From: Rhodobacteraceae bacterium UBA2776 | GTDB taxonomy: Bacteria; Pseudomonadota; Alphaproteobacteria; Rhodobacterales; Rhodobacteraceae | Direction: 5' to 3' | Length of the DNA stretch: 39,930 nt | Assembly (NCBI GenBank): GCA_002352425.1 | Contig: DEIK01000009.1 | Location: 1-39,930, forward strand | In this document: positions 17,901-26,326 of the stretch, piece by piece | Layout of the letters: every line of letters starts with the position of its first letter | Numbering within the stretch: position 1 is the first letter of the stretch | Notes under the pieces: model-generated | Told to the model about the DNA's origin: nothing | The model's database searches: none | The model's input: only the letters and a program-made list of their open reading frames with translations | Position numbers and translations under genes: made by a program

Positions 17901-20424
17901 GATTACTGTGATGTCCAACCACTTGATCGACATGAAGGTCGTCAATGTTGTGGCGGGTGAAAACATGATCCCGCTACCTGTCACCGACAAATGGGGGGCG
18001 GGCGCCTATGTCACCGCCACGGTGATCCGTCCGATGGACGAGGCCACTGGTCACAATCCCGCCCGTGCGCTGGGCTTGTCCTATGCCCCTGTTGATCCGG
18101 GCATACGCAAACTCTCTGCCAGTTTTGAGGTCGCAAAAGAGTCCGCCCCTCGGGCGCCGATGCAAGTGGCGCTGAAAGTTGATGGCATTATGGCAGGCGA
18201 GGTCGCCTATGCCACCATCGCAGCCGTTGACCTGGGTATCTTGAATCTGACGGGTTTTGATAGCCCTGATGCACCAAGCCACTACTTTGGCCAACGCAAA
18301 CTGGGCATTGGAATGCGCGACGTTTATGGCCGCTTGATTGATGGTATGAATGGCGCAATGGGCGCAGTGCGGTCCGGCGGCGACGCCGACAGCGGCATGG
18401 GTATGCAATCCCCGCCACCCACTGAAGAACTGGTTGCCTACTTCTCGGGCACCGTTACTGTTGACGCCGATGGTGTCGCGCATACCAGCTTTGATATGCC
18501 TGAATTCAACGGCACCGTGCGCCTGATGGCTGTCGTCTGGTCGGCCTCCGGTGTGGGGGCGGCAGAACAAGACGTACTGGTCCGCGATCCTGTTGTCGTG
18601 ACCGCCAGCCTGCCGCGCTTCTTGGCACCTGGCGATACGTCGCGGATGTTGCTGGAAATTACCCACGCCACCGGTCCTAGCGGTAAAATGGGGCTTGAGG
18701 TTTGGGGGCAGGGCATCGTTGTTAGCACCGCCAATGTACCATCTGAAATTACATTGGGTGATTTGCAAAAAACCACGCTGTCGGTGCCGGTCACCGCCGC
18801 CGAAGTTGGTACGCACAAGATCAATGTGACCCTAACCACGCCTGATGGCGCCAAATTATCCAAACCACTGATCATTCCAGTCGAAGTCAATGATCCTGAA
18901 ATTTCGCGCACACGGCGCTTTGCTCTGGATGCAGGCGATACCTTCACCTTGGACAACAACGTGTTCACAGGGTTCAAAACAGGCACTGGATCTGCAACAC
19001 TGTCTGTCGGCGCGTTGGCCCGCTTCGACGCTCCCGGTTTGTTGTCCGCATTGGACCGGTACCCTTACGGCTGTACCGAGCAAACCACATCTCGTGCCAT
19101 GCCGCTGCTGTACCTGAACGACGTGGCCACCGTTATGGGGTTGGGCAACCGCAAGAAAATCGCAGAGCGTGTGGACGACGCAATTGAACGCGTGCTGAGC
19201 AACCAAGCCAGCAATGGCGGCTTTGGTCTTTGGGGCCCGGAGTCTGACGATCTGTGGCTGGCCTCCTATGTCACTGATTTCCTAAGCCGTGCGCGTAGCA
19301 AAGGCTTTGCTGTGCCGGATCATGCTTTCCGTTCGGCCATCGAAAACCTGCGTAACCGCATCAACTATGCGCCCGACTTTGATACGGGTGGGCAAGATGT
19401 GGCCTATGCCCTGTTCGTGCTGGCCCGTGAAGGTGCCGCCAACACCGGTGATCTGCGCTATTATGCCGACACCAAAGCAGGTGACTTCAGCACGCCACTG
19501 GCGGCGGCCCAACTGGGCGCTGCACTGGCCAGCTATGGCGATCAACCCCGCGCCGACGCCATGTTCGCCCGCGCCGCTAGAATGATCGGTCGCAACTGGG
19601 GGCAAAATGAATCCCAGTACTGGCGTTCGGACTACGGCACCCACTTGCGCGATGGTGCCGCTGTTTTGGCGCTGGCCGTTGAAGCCGGCAGCACCGCCAT
19701 CAATAGTGCTGATCTGGCCGAAAAAGTCGCCGACAGCTATGCCCGTGATCGTTACCACTCCACGCAGGAATCCATGTGGTCGCTGATGGCCGTCAAAGCC
19801 CTGATAAGCGACCCTAACATGCAGGGATTCACCATAAATGGCGAACCGGTGACAGGCCCGTTGGTTCGCGTCATCGAGGACACCGCAACCATTGCCAGCC
19901 AACTGGTCCGCAATGGCACCAACCGCACAGAACTGGTCACCATGACCACTTTTGGCGTACCGGAACAACCCGAACCTGCCAGCGGACAAGGCTACGCGAT
20001 CAAGCGCAGCTATTTTGAAATGGACAGCGACGGCTTCCCCGTCGATCCCAGCGGCCATCCAGTCGGCACCCGTCTGGTCGTGGTTCTGACAGTGACCCCC
20101 TTTAGCAAAACTGAAGGGCGCTTGATGGTGAATGATCCACTGCCTGCTGGTTTCGAGATCGACAACCCGAACTTGATTTCCAGCGGTGAACTCAGCCAGT
20201 TCGATTGGTTGAAAACCACCAGTAACGTGAAAACCACCGAGTTCCGCTCAAACCGCTTTTTGGCGGCTGTTGATTGGCGCAGTGGTGATCAGTTCACACT
20301 GGCCTATGTTGTGCGCGCCATTTCACCGGGCACCTACCACCACCCTGCCGCCAGCGTCGAGGACATGTATCGCCCACAATACCGCGCCCACTCTGACACA
20401 GGGCAGATCACGGTCACCGAATGA
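14962..20424 (+). CDS. Alpha-2-macroglobulin family protein with thioester and PAN domain
   Basis: Very large (1820 residues) exported protease trap. A signal peptide (about 1-20, LLLLTTSVWA) has no lipobox cysteine, so the protein is probably soluble in the periplasm, unlike lipoprotein YfhM of E. coli. A PAN/apple-like domain follows, with Cys53, Cys57, Cys63 and Cys75. Then comes a TPR-like helical stretch (about 130-270) and the macroglobulin beta domains. The thioester motif is at Cys1371-Gln1374 (YGCTEQT), with the alpha-helical thioester domain after it. In this family the thioester covalently captures attacking proteases, protecting the cell when the outer membrane is damaged. The next gene, pbpC, overlaps by four bases, the well-known A2M-PBP1C pairing. 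The start has an AGGAGG site at 14950. Confidence 0.95.
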   Translation: MRLIIKAAAVLLLLTTSVWANDFIPDRRIAVTRDVDFYGSDLQSIFDTTLPACQKACLTDNRCTAFTFNTRSDSCFPKSSVTETQPYIGAVSARVADTNPQILAAAASRAAELGFLSQNTFKPAKTFAENLGALYDTQGQDALSLWRSGRKALNNKSYNNAQYYLGAALTLSDNSGLWAEYANAAYLNRTGDRAAKRKQKARALSASVNAYLRSTTDGEKGVALLALANALELNGQNRTMLKALRLAQSVSPTPNVLAKLEYAVKKYGLKITQHDIESDLAEPRICAQFSEPLASGVVDYAPYVRLSQTDLAVEADGNRLCISGVEHGKRYDLTLREGLPAKSGETLLEAVNLSLYVNDRKPSVSFPGRSYVLPKSANAGIPVDTVNVAELELVLRRVSDRNLLRAMQDSYFGRPLSKWQEDNFSNQVAEELWRGTGEVQLSLNKNMTTRLPMGDVISDLAPGIYALQARVPGSDPYNEPAATQWFVLSDLGLATMSGADGVHVFVRGLGDAEPRAGITVTLLSKANAVLAELETDERGYVRFADALARGTGGAKPALIIARQADVDIAFLSLSDPEFDLSDRGVEGREPAKHIDMFLTTDRGAYRAGETINVTALTRNATTEAIVGLPVTAILTRPDGVEYSRHLSTSETAIAGGHVFNLPTGPLVPRGTWQLGLFTDVDAPALASTNFLVEDFLPERIDFDLTLPDAALRLKDGTMLTADTRYLFGAPGADLPLEGEVLVRATDGLTAYPGYSFGRHDVRFNARINILPGGLRTDDAGHVQIPIEFPKISNAARPLEARFTVRIAEGSGRPVERRVTKRLAPDGPMIGIKPMFDDVVEEGTDARFQIIAIDQDEAQTPMQVKWSVSRVRTRYQWYQQYGNWNWEPIHTRKRVASGTVDLNGGAITVSAPVDWGHYEIKVERSDGTYVSSSQNFYAGWYAAADASTTPDTLEVSLDKPSYATGQTANLRVVPRYAGKALITVMSNHLIDMKVVNVVAGENMIPLPVTDKWGAGAYVTATVIRPMDEATGHNPARALGLSYAPVDPGIRKLSASFEVAKESAPRAPMQVALKVDGIMAGEVAYATIAAVDLGILNLTGFDSPDAPSHYFGQRKLGIGMRDVYGRLIDGMNGAMGAVRSGGDADSGMGMQSPPPTEELVAYFSGTVTVDADGVAHTSFDMPEFNGTVRLMAVVWSASGVGAAEQDVLVRDPVVVTASLPRFLAPGDTSRMLLEITHATGPSGKMGLEVWGQGIVVSTANVPSEITLGDLQKTTLSVPVTAAEVGTHKINVTLTTPDGAKLSKPLIIPVEVNDPEISRTRRFALDAGDTFTLDNNVFTGFKTGTGSATLSVGALARFDAPGLLSALDRYPYGCTEQTTSRAMPLLYLNDVATVMGLGNRKKIAERVDDAIERVLSNQASNGGFGLWGPESDDLWLASYVTDFLSRARSKGFAVPDHAFRSAIENLRNRINYAPDFDTGGQDVAYALFVLAREGAANTGDLRYYADTKAGDFSTPLAAAQLGAALASYGDQPRADAMFARAARMIGRNWGQNESQYWRSDYGTHLRDGAAVLALAVEAGSTAINSADLAEKVADSYARDRYHSTQESMWSLMAVKALISDPNMQGFTINGEPVTGPLVRVIEDTATIASQLVRNGTNRTELVTMTTFGVPEQPEPASGQGYAIKRSYFEMDSDGFPVDPSGHPVGTRLVVVLTVTPFSKTEGRLMVNDPLPAGFEIDNPNLISSGELSQFDWLKTTSNVKTTEFRSNRFLAAVDWRSGDQFTLAYVVRAISPGTYHHPAASVEDMYRPQYRAHSDTGQITVTE

Positions 20425-22466
20425 TCAGACGCCACGCCCTCCTGATTCTTGCGCTTGGGTTACTGATCACGGCCATTGCGCGGGATCAATTCGACGCGTG
20501 GGTGGATGCAACGGAACTGCCACATCTCGCGTCTGAAACCTCGGTCGAGGTGCTGGATAGAAACGGCACCCTGCTGCGCGCCTATACCGTCGCGGACGGG
20601 CGTTGGCGATTGAACTCAACGCTCGAATCCACCGATCCTGACTACATTAAGATGTTAGTCGCCTATGAGGATAAGCGATTCTACAACCATGCAGGTGTTG
20701 ACTTAACAGCCATGCTGCGCGCGTCATATCAGGCTCTAACGCAGGGCAAAATCGTCTCAGGTGGCTCCACACTCACCATGCAGGCGGCCCGTTTGCTTGA
20801 GGAAGGCAGTACCGGAAAATGGTCTGGCAAACTGCGCCAAATTCGTGTGGCGCTGGCGTTGGAGCGCCGTCTCACCAAAGCAGAAATCCTCATGATTTAT
20901 CTGAACCACGCCCCCTTTGGCGGCAATATTGAAGGGGTTCGCGCCGCGACTCGCGCCTATTTCGGAAAGGAACCGCGCCGTTTAACCCCAGCCCAAGCAG
21001 CACTCTTGGTTGCGCTGCCACAAGCCCCTGAAGCGCGCCGTCCTGATCGCCATATCAAAGCCGCGTACGCCGCCCGCGCCCGCGTTTTGGCCAGGATGGT
21101 TGGTACAGATATTCTTGACCTCGACACAGTTGATGGCGCCAAATCAGAGCCTATTGCAGCCCAAAAGTATTCCTTCCCATCTCTCGCGCCGCACATCTCT
21201 GACCGCGCTTTAGCCGAGGCTCCACTGAATACCACCCACCACCTGACCTTAGACGCGACATTGCAACGTCAACTCGAAACCCTCGCTAAAACATCCCTGC
21301 GTGGCCGTGGTAACCAGATTAACATTGCGATCATGGTGGCTGATCACACAAACGGTGAAATCCTGGCCTCCATTGGCTCATCCGCCTACCGCGCCGATGG
21401 CCGCCTTGGCTTTGTCGACATGACCGGTGCCTTGCGTTCACCTGGCTCGACTCTGAAACCGCTGATCTATGGCATGGCCTTTGATCAAGGGTTGGCGCAT
21501 CCTGAAACCTTGATTGATGACAACCCGACTGCATTTGGCGCATATGTACCGCAAAATTTTGACGGCAAATTTCGGGGCACTCTTCGGGTGCGCCGCGCCT
21601 TGCAAATGTCGCTGAACATACCCGTGATCAAATTGACCCAAGCCTTGGGGCCAGCTAACCTTATGTCCAGCCTGCGGCGTGCCGGAATGGATCCGGTCGT
21701 GCCGGGTGGTAAAGCAGGTTTGGCTATCGCTTTGGGCGGTTTAGGCGTCACTTTGAGCGACATGACCCAACTTTATGCCAGCCTTGCGAACGAGGGTAAG
21801 CCGCGCGCTTTACGCTGGAGAATTGGCTCTAATACGCGTGAAAATGCCCGAAACCTGATCTCTCCGATGGCCGCGTGGCATGTTGCTGACATCCTGTCTG
21901 GCCTCACGCCGCCTCCGAATGCGCCGCGCAACCGTTTGGCCTATAAAACGGGCACTTCATATGGGCATCGCGATGCCTGGGCACTTGGGTTCGACGGCCA
22001 GCATGTGGTTGGTGTTTGGTTGGGCCGCGCCGATGGTACTCCCGTACCGGGCGCGTTTGGAGGTGATCTGGCTGCGCCCGTGCTGTTTGAAGTGTTTAGC
22101 CGGATCAAGCCCGAACTAACCCCGCTGCGCACACCTCCACCTGAAACCCTGACCGTCAGCAACGCTGAATTGCCGCAGCCATTGCGACAGTTCCGTGGTC
22201 GGAATGCGCTGTTCGAAAAACCGAAAGATGCGCCCAGCGTGGCTTTCCCGCCGGATGGAGCTTCGGTGGAATTGGCAGATGGGTTTCTGGTGGTAAAGGT
22301 GCGTGACGGTGTCGCGCCTTTCACTTGGCTCGCCAACGGCAAACCGTTTGAAGTCGCAACCTTTGATCGCCAATCCGTATTACAGCAAGTGGGGGCGGGG
22401 TTCTTAACCCTGTCGGTGATTGACGCGAAAGGTAGATCCGCCCGCGTCAACATTTCGCTTCATTAG
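20421..22466 (+). CDS. pbpC: Penicillin-binding protein 1C PbpC
   Basis: Bifunctional class A peptidoglycan synthase of 681 residues, anchored by one N-terminal membrane segment (about 5-22). The GT51 glycosyltransferase has Glu83 in YEDKRFYNHAGVD and the GGSTLTMQAARLL block. The transpeptidase has Ser343 in SPGSTLKP and the KTG triad at 509-511. A C-terminal BiPBP-type beta domain ends the protein (about 600-681). The start overlaps the macroglobulin stop (ATGA), so the two are made together. The accepted view is that PBP1C mends the wall where the macroglobulin guards a breach. A palindromic repeat lies directly after the stop. Confidence 0.96.
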   Translation: MIRRHALLILALGLLITAIARDQFDAWVDATELPHLASETSVEVLDRNGTLLRAYTVADGRWRLNSTLESTDPDYIKMLVAYEDKRFYNHAGVDLTAMLRASYQALTQGKIVSGGSTLTMQAARLLEEGSTGKWSGKLRQIRVALALERRLTKAEILMIYLNHAPFGGNIEGVRAATRAYFGKEPRRLTPAQAALLVALPQAPEARRPDRHIKAAYAARARVLARMVGTDILDLDTVDGAKSEPIAAQKYSFPSLAPHISDRALAEAPLNTTHHLTLDATLQRQLETLAKTSLRGRGNQINIAIMVADHTNGEILASIGSSAYRADGRLGFVDMTGALRSPGSTLKPLIYGMAFDQGLAHPETLIDDNPTAFGAYVPQNFDGKFRGTLRVRRALQMSLNIPVIKLTQALGPANLMSSLRRAGMDPVVPGGKAGLAIALGGLGVTLSDMTQLYASLANEGKPRALRWRIGSNTRENARNLISPMAAWHVADILSGLTPPPNAPRNRLAYKTGTSYGHRDAWALGFDGQHVVGVWLGRADGTPVPGAFGGDLAAPVLFEVFSRIKPELTPLRTPPPETLTVSNAELPQPLRQFRGRNALFEKPKDAPSVAFPPDGASVELADGFLVVKVRDGVAPFTWLANGKPFEVATFDRQSVLQQVGAGFLTLSVIDAKGRSARVNISLH

Positions 22467-22474
22467 ACTCCGCT

Positions 22475-22528
22475 GCTCATCAAGCCTGATGGCTTTCCTC
22501 GCGAAAAAGCCCGCTAGGGCTGATGAGC
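22475..22528. repeat. Cloverleaf-like palindromic repeat, copy 1
   Basis: Outer arms GCTCATCA (22475-22482) and TGATGAGC (22521-22528) are perfectly complementary. Inside are two more hairpins, AGCC-TGAT-GGCT (22483-22494) and GCCC-GCTA-GGGC (22509-22520), separated by TTCCTCGCGAAAAA. It sits in the 3' gap between the convergent pbpC and thiolase genes. A related copy lies at 35641-35698, so it is a dispersed element and not just a terminator, although it may also stop transcription from both sides. Confidence 0.75.
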
Positions 22529-22538
22529 GAACGAGAGC

Positions 22539-23714
22539 CTAGGGCCGTTCAATCGCCAGCGCGATGCCCTGTCCGCCGCCAATGCACATAGTGATCAGCG
22601 CCCGTTTGCCGCCGATCCGTTCCAGCTCATAAAGCGCCTTAACGGTGATCAAAGCCCCCGTTGCGCCCACCGGATGCCCCAACGCAATTGCGCCGCCATT
22701 AGGGTTCACTTTGGCTGGATCCAGTCCCAAAACCTTGTTCACAGCCAGAGCTTGCGCCGCAAAAGCCTCGTTGGATTCGATCACATCAAAATCACCAATA
22801 GACAACCCTGTTCTGGCCAGCAATGCCTGTACCGCAGGCACAGGACCAATACCCATCACTTCGGGGCGAACTCCCGAATGGGCATAGCCGACAATACGCG
22901 CTTTAGGCTCTAATCCGGCACTTTTTGCGGCATCTTCCCGCGCCAACACCAGCGCAGCCGCTCCGTCATTGATGCCGGAGGCATTGCCTGCCGTCACGGA
23001 TCCGTCCTTTTGAAACGCGGACCGTAGACCTGCTAATCCCTCGGCCGTTGTAGCCTTTGGATGCTCGTCCACTTTGAATTCAACGATTTCACGCCGCACC
23101 TTTACCTCAACGGGTACGATCTGGCTCTCAAACACACCCGTTTCAATCGCCTTTGCGGCGCGCGCTTGGCTCTCTAAAGCAAAGGCATCCTGATCCGCGC
23201 GGCTGATTCCATGTTCCGCTGCAACATTTTCTGCCGTAACCCCCATGTGGCCCGACCCGAACGGGCAAGTCAATGTGCCGAGCAACATGTCTTTCGATTC
23301 CACATCGCCCATCTTTTGTCCCCACCGTGCAGCTGGCATTATATAAGGCGCCCGGCTCATCGATTCCGCGCCACCTGCCAGTGCAAAGTCCGCATCACCC
23401 AGCATTAGGCTCTGTGTGGCCGACACAACCGCCTGCGCACCGGACCCACAAAGTCGGCTGACATTCATCGCTGGAGTGCTTTCAGGAATGCCTGATTGCA
23501 TCGCCGCAACACGGCTCAGATACATATCTTGTGGCTCGGTGTTGATCACATTGCCAAATACCACATGCCCAATCTGGGCCGGATCCACACCAGCCCGTGC
23601 CATTGCTGCTTTTGCGACGACAGTGCCCAAATCAACAGGAGTAACCCCTGCCAAAGCCCCACCAAATGTACCAATAGCGGTGCGTGCGCTGCCTAAAATT
23701 ACGATGTCATTCAT
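22539..23714 (-). CDS. Acetyl-CoA acetyltransferase / beta-ketothiolase
   Basis: Thiolase of 391 residues. The nucleophilic Cys89 lies in NVSRLCGSGAQ, His347 in ALGHPVGATGA and the proton-relay Cys377 in CIGGGQG. The length and these motifs fit the biosynthetic/acetoacetyl-CoA class (PhaA/AtoB/BktB-like) rather than the long degradative FadA type; chain-length preference cannot be read from the sequence. It condenses two acetyl-CoA or splits acetoacetyl-CoA. It overlaps the upstream marR gene by eight bases. Because the divergent homogentisate operon produces acetoacetate, a role in finishing that pathway is plausible. No phaB or CoA-transferase gene is adjacent. Confidence 0.93.
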   Translation of the reverse strand: MNDIVILGSARTAIGTFGGALAGVTPVDLGTVVAKAAMARAGVDPAQIGHVVFGNVINTEPQDMYLSRVAAMQSGIPESTPAMNVSRLCGSGAQAVVSATQSLMLGDADFALAGGAESMSRAPYIMPAARWGQKMGDVESKDMLLGTLTCPFGSGHMGVTAENVAAEHGISRADQDAFALESQARAAKAIETGVFESQIVPVEVKVRREIVEFKVDEHPKATTAEGLAGLRSAFQKDGSVTAGNASGINDGAAALVLAREDAAKSAGLEPKARIVGYAHSGVRPEVMGIGPVPAVQALLARTGLSIGDFDVIESNEAFAAQALAVNKVLGLDPAKVNPNGGAIALGHPVGATGALITVKALYELERIGGKRALITMCIGGGQGIALAIERP

Positions 23715-24141
23715 TTTCTTGCCTTTTCATGAGTGTGTTCAGGGATGTTCTAAATTCTGGGGCGTGCTCGCCGAGTTTCGTCAATACGCGCGCCTCATAG
23801 GCCCGCGCAATCGGTGTGAGTTCTGCAATCATATCGCGGCCCTTTGCAGTCAACTCCAATTCAACCAAACGCCGATCCGCATCATTCACCTTTTTACTGA
23901 CATAGCCTGCGTTTTCAAGCCGAGTTGCAGCGCGCGAGACTTTGGATTTGTCCATGTCGACCCGTTGGTGGATTTCACGCACACTGACCGAACCGGCCTG
24001 GGATAAATGTGCCACAACCCGCCATTCTGGAATCGTGATGCCGAATTTCTGTTTATAGAGATCGGAAAACCCCAAACTCACCCGACCGGCCAAAACAGAC
24101 AGCTGGTAGGGCAAAAAACCGTTCAGATCAAAGTCACACAC
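23707..24141 (-). CDS. MarR family transcriptional regulator
   Basis: A 144-residue dimeric winged-helix regulator. The helix-turn-helix region covers about residues 35-80 (ITIPEWRVVAHL, VSVREIHQRVDMDKSKVSRAATRLE) and the wing contains KVNDADRRLVELELTAKG. The start is a GTG with a GAGGA site upstream; no better ATG exists. It faces hmgA across a 180-base gap containing a perfect palindrome (24242-24259). It is therefore the likely local repressor of the homogentisate genes, and of its own operon with the thiolase. The likely ligand is an aromatic intermediate or a CoA ester, which is inference. Confidence 0.92.
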   Translation of the reverse strand: MCDFDLNGFLPYQLSVLAGRVSLGFSDLYKQKFGITIPEWRVVAHLSQAGSVSVREIHQRVDMDKSKVSRAATRLENAGYVSKKVNDADRRLVELELTAKGRDMIAELTPIARAYEARVLTKLGEHAPEFRTSLNTLMKRQENE

Positions 24142-24235
24142 TTTCTGGTTCCTCGATATTCGTTACTTTCGTCTCGACGTTCGCCGCATTTGCAATGACG
24201 CACGAATTTCGCGCGGGATCAACCCTTCACAAGAC

Positions 24236-24265
24236 TTGACCTCGTTGCAATTGCAACGATATCGT
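24236..24265 (+). promoter_or_regulatory. Predicted hmgA promoter with MarR operator as its spacer
   Basis: TTGACC (24236-24241) and TATCGT (24260-24265) resemble -35 and -10 boxes at 18-base spacing. The spacer itself is the perfect 18-base palindrome TCGTTGCAATTGCAACGA (24242-24259). A MarR dimer here would block RNA polymerase directly. A further TTGCAA half-site lies at 24190-24195, nearer the marR start. Confidence 0.7.
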
Positions 24266-24323
24266 CAAGATTGGAAACGCGCCATAGAATGCTACACAGC
24301 ATTTGTTGAAGACAGGAGGGACC

Positions 24324-25673
24324 ATGACATCTCAAAAATCCGCCAGCGGATTGATCCGTGATGAAACCGCAAACCCATATATGCCGGGGTTTGGCAATGA
24401 TTTTGAAACCGAAGCCCTACCGGATGCCTTGCCGCAGGGTATGAACAGCCCGCAGAAATGCGCATATGGTCTTTATGCCGAGCAGTTGTCGGGCACGCCA
24501 TTCACCGCCCCGCGCGGCCAGAATGAACGCACGTGGTGCTACCGCATCCGACCCTCGGTGCGCCACACCTCGCGGTTTGCGCGCGTTGATATGCCGTATT
24601 GGAAGTCTGCGCCGAATATCAACCCCGACACGTTGTCATTGGGCCAGTACCGTTGGAGCCCTGTGCCCCACAGCGATGAAAAACTAACTTTTATCACCGG
24701 CATGCGTTCGATGACGACGGCGGGCGATGTAAACACTCAGGTCGGCATGGCAACCCATGTCTATTTGATCACCGAATCCATGCAGGATGAATATTTCTAT
24801 TCGGCTGATAGCGAAATGCTGATTGTCCCCCAAGAAGGCCGTCTGCGGTTCTGCACCGAACTTGGCATCATTGATCTGGAACCCAAAGAGATTGCCGTCT
24901 TGCCCCGTGGCATGGTGTTTCGGGTCGAGGTTATCGACGGGCCAGCACGCGGATTTGTTTGCGAAAACTACGGTCAGAAATTCGACCTGCCTGGCCGAGG
25001 CCCAATCGGGGCCAATTGCTTGGCCAACCCGCGCGATTTTAAAACGCCGGTTGCTGCCTTTGAGGATCGCGATGCAGATAGCCGCGTGGTGGTGAAATGG
25101 GGTGGTCAGTTCCATGAAACCTTCATTGATCACTCGCCGCTAGACGTGGTAGCATGGCACGGCAACTACTGCGCCTGCAAATACGACCTACGCACATTTT
25201 CACCCGTCGGTGCGCTGCTGTTTGACCACCCTGACCCGTCGATCTTTACGGTGTTGACCGCGCCATCCGGTGTCGAGGGCACAGCCAACATTGATTTTGT
25301 GCTGTTTCGTGAACGCTGGATGGTGGCCGAAAACACCTTCCGTCCACCGTGGTACCACAAGAACATCATGTCCGAATTGATGGGGAATATCTATGGCATC
25401 TATGACGCTAAACCAGACGGGTTCGCGCCGGGCGGCATGTCCCTGCACAACATGATGATCCCGCATGGCCCCGATAATGCAGCCTTTGAAAAAGCAAGCA
25501 ACACCGAGCTTGCGCCCGAGTTTCTGGACAACACGATGTCGTTCATGATCGAAACGCGGTTCCCCCAACATCTGACCGACTTCGCGGCCAACGAGGCCCC
25601 AGTGCAGGACAATTACATTGACTGCTGGGACTCGCTCGACAAAAAATTCGACGGTACTAGGGGGGTGAAATGA
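24324..25673 (+). CDS. hmgA: Homogentisate 1,2-dioxygenase HmgA
   Basis: Fe(II) ring-cleavage enzyme turning homogentisate into maleylacetoacetate, the central step in tyrosine and phenylacetate-type catabolism. The 449 residues align over the full family length: YMPGFGNDFETEALPDALP at the start, a cupin core, and metal-ligand regions near VAWHGNYCACKYDL and NMMIPHGPDNAAFEKAS. The ATG at 24324 is chosen because AGGAGGG sits six bases upstream; upstream TTG codons at 24303 have none. It is first in an operon with maiA (ATGA overlap) and fahA, and lies behind a palindrome-bearing promoter. No hpd (4-hydroxyphenylpyruvate dioxygenase) gene is in the window. Confidence 0.98.
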   Translation: MTSQKSASGLIRDETANPYMPGFGNDFETEALPDALPQGMNSPQKCAYGLYAEQLSGTPFTAPRGQNERTWCYRIRPSVRHTSRFARVDMPYWKSAPNINPDTLSLGQYRWSPVPHSDEKLTFITGMRSMTTAGDVNTQVGMATHVYLITESMQDEYFYSADSEMLIVPQEGRLRFCTELGIIDLEPKEIAVLPRGMVFRVEVIDGPARGFVCENYGQKFDLPGRGPIGANCLANPRDFKTPVAAFEDRDADSRVVVKWGGQFHETFIDHSPLDVVAWHGNYCACKYDLRTFSPVGALLFDHPDPSIFTVLTAPSGVEGTANIDFVLFRERWMVAENTFRPPWYHKNIMSELMGNIYGIYDAKPDGFAPGGMSLHNMMIPHGPDNAAFEKASNTELAPEFLDNTMSFMIETRFPQHLTDFAANEAPVQDNYIDCWDSLDKKFDGTRGVK

Positions 25674-26308
25674 GGCTCTATTCCTATTGGAGGTCAACCG
25701 CCGCTTACCGCGTTCGCATTGCGCTGAATATGAAGAGTGTGGCCTATGAAACCGTTGCTGTCGATTTGGTGGCGGACGGTGGCCAGCAACATGCGCCCGA
25801 TTATGCGGCGCTGAACCCATCGCATCTGGTGCCGACATTGGTGCTGGACGATGGCACTGCGTTAACGCAATCTTTGGCGATCGTTGAATACCTCGATATC
25901 ACCCATCCCGATCCAGCCCTGCTGCCTGCCGACCCGATCCAGCGCGCCCATGTCAAAGCGGCAGCCCTGGTGATCGCAGCGGATATGCACCCCGTTAATA
26001 ACCTGCGGATCGTGCAACATCTGGGGACCAAATTTAACGCGACCCCGGACGACAAGGCCGAATGGATGCGTCACTGGATGGTCGCGGGTTTCGATGCTTT
26101 GCTGCAGATGGTCCGTACCGATACCGCTTTCGCCTTTGGTGAGACACCCGGATTTGCCGACATCTGCCTGACCGCACAGTATTACAACGCACGTCGTTGG
26201 GGGGTGGACCTTGCCCCCTATGCCCGCCTAACAGAGATTGAACAAAACTGTCTGGGCCTGCCTGCCTTTGCGGCCGCAACGCCCGAAAACCAGCCAGACA
26301 TAACATAG
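25670..26308 (+). CDS. maiA: Maleylacetoacetate isomerase MaiA (zeta-class GST)
   Basis: Glutathione-dependent cis-trans isomerase converting maleylacetoacetate to fumarylacetoacetate. The 212 residues have the zeta-class N-terminus MRLYSYWRSTAAYRVRIALN, in which the active-site Ser/Thr region replaces the eukaryotic SSC and no cysteine is present, as in many bacterial members. The thioredoxin-like half has NPSHLVPTLVLDDGTALTQSLAIVEYL and a helical C-terminal domain follows. It overlaps hmgA by four bases and precedes fahA by 18 bases, in the same order as the pathway. Confidence 0.95.
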   Translation: MRLYSYWRSTAAYRVRIALNMKSVAYETVAVDLVADGGQQHAPDYAALNPSHLVPTLVLDDGTALTQSLAIVEYLDITHPDPALLPADPIQRAHVKAAALVIAADMHPVNNLRIVQHLGTKFNATPDDKAEWMRHWMVAGFDALLQMVRTDTAFAFGETPGFADICLTAQYYNARRWGVDLAPYARLTEIEQNCLGLPAFAAATPENQPDIT

Positions 26309-26326
26309 CTTTAAGGAAACCGCGAA

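Noticed and set aside
17974..18816. Antisense frame of 280 codons inside the macroglobulin gene
   Set aside because: It lies wholly within an intact family member on the other strand, is rich in His/Gly/Arg as typical shadow translations are, and has no ribosome site.
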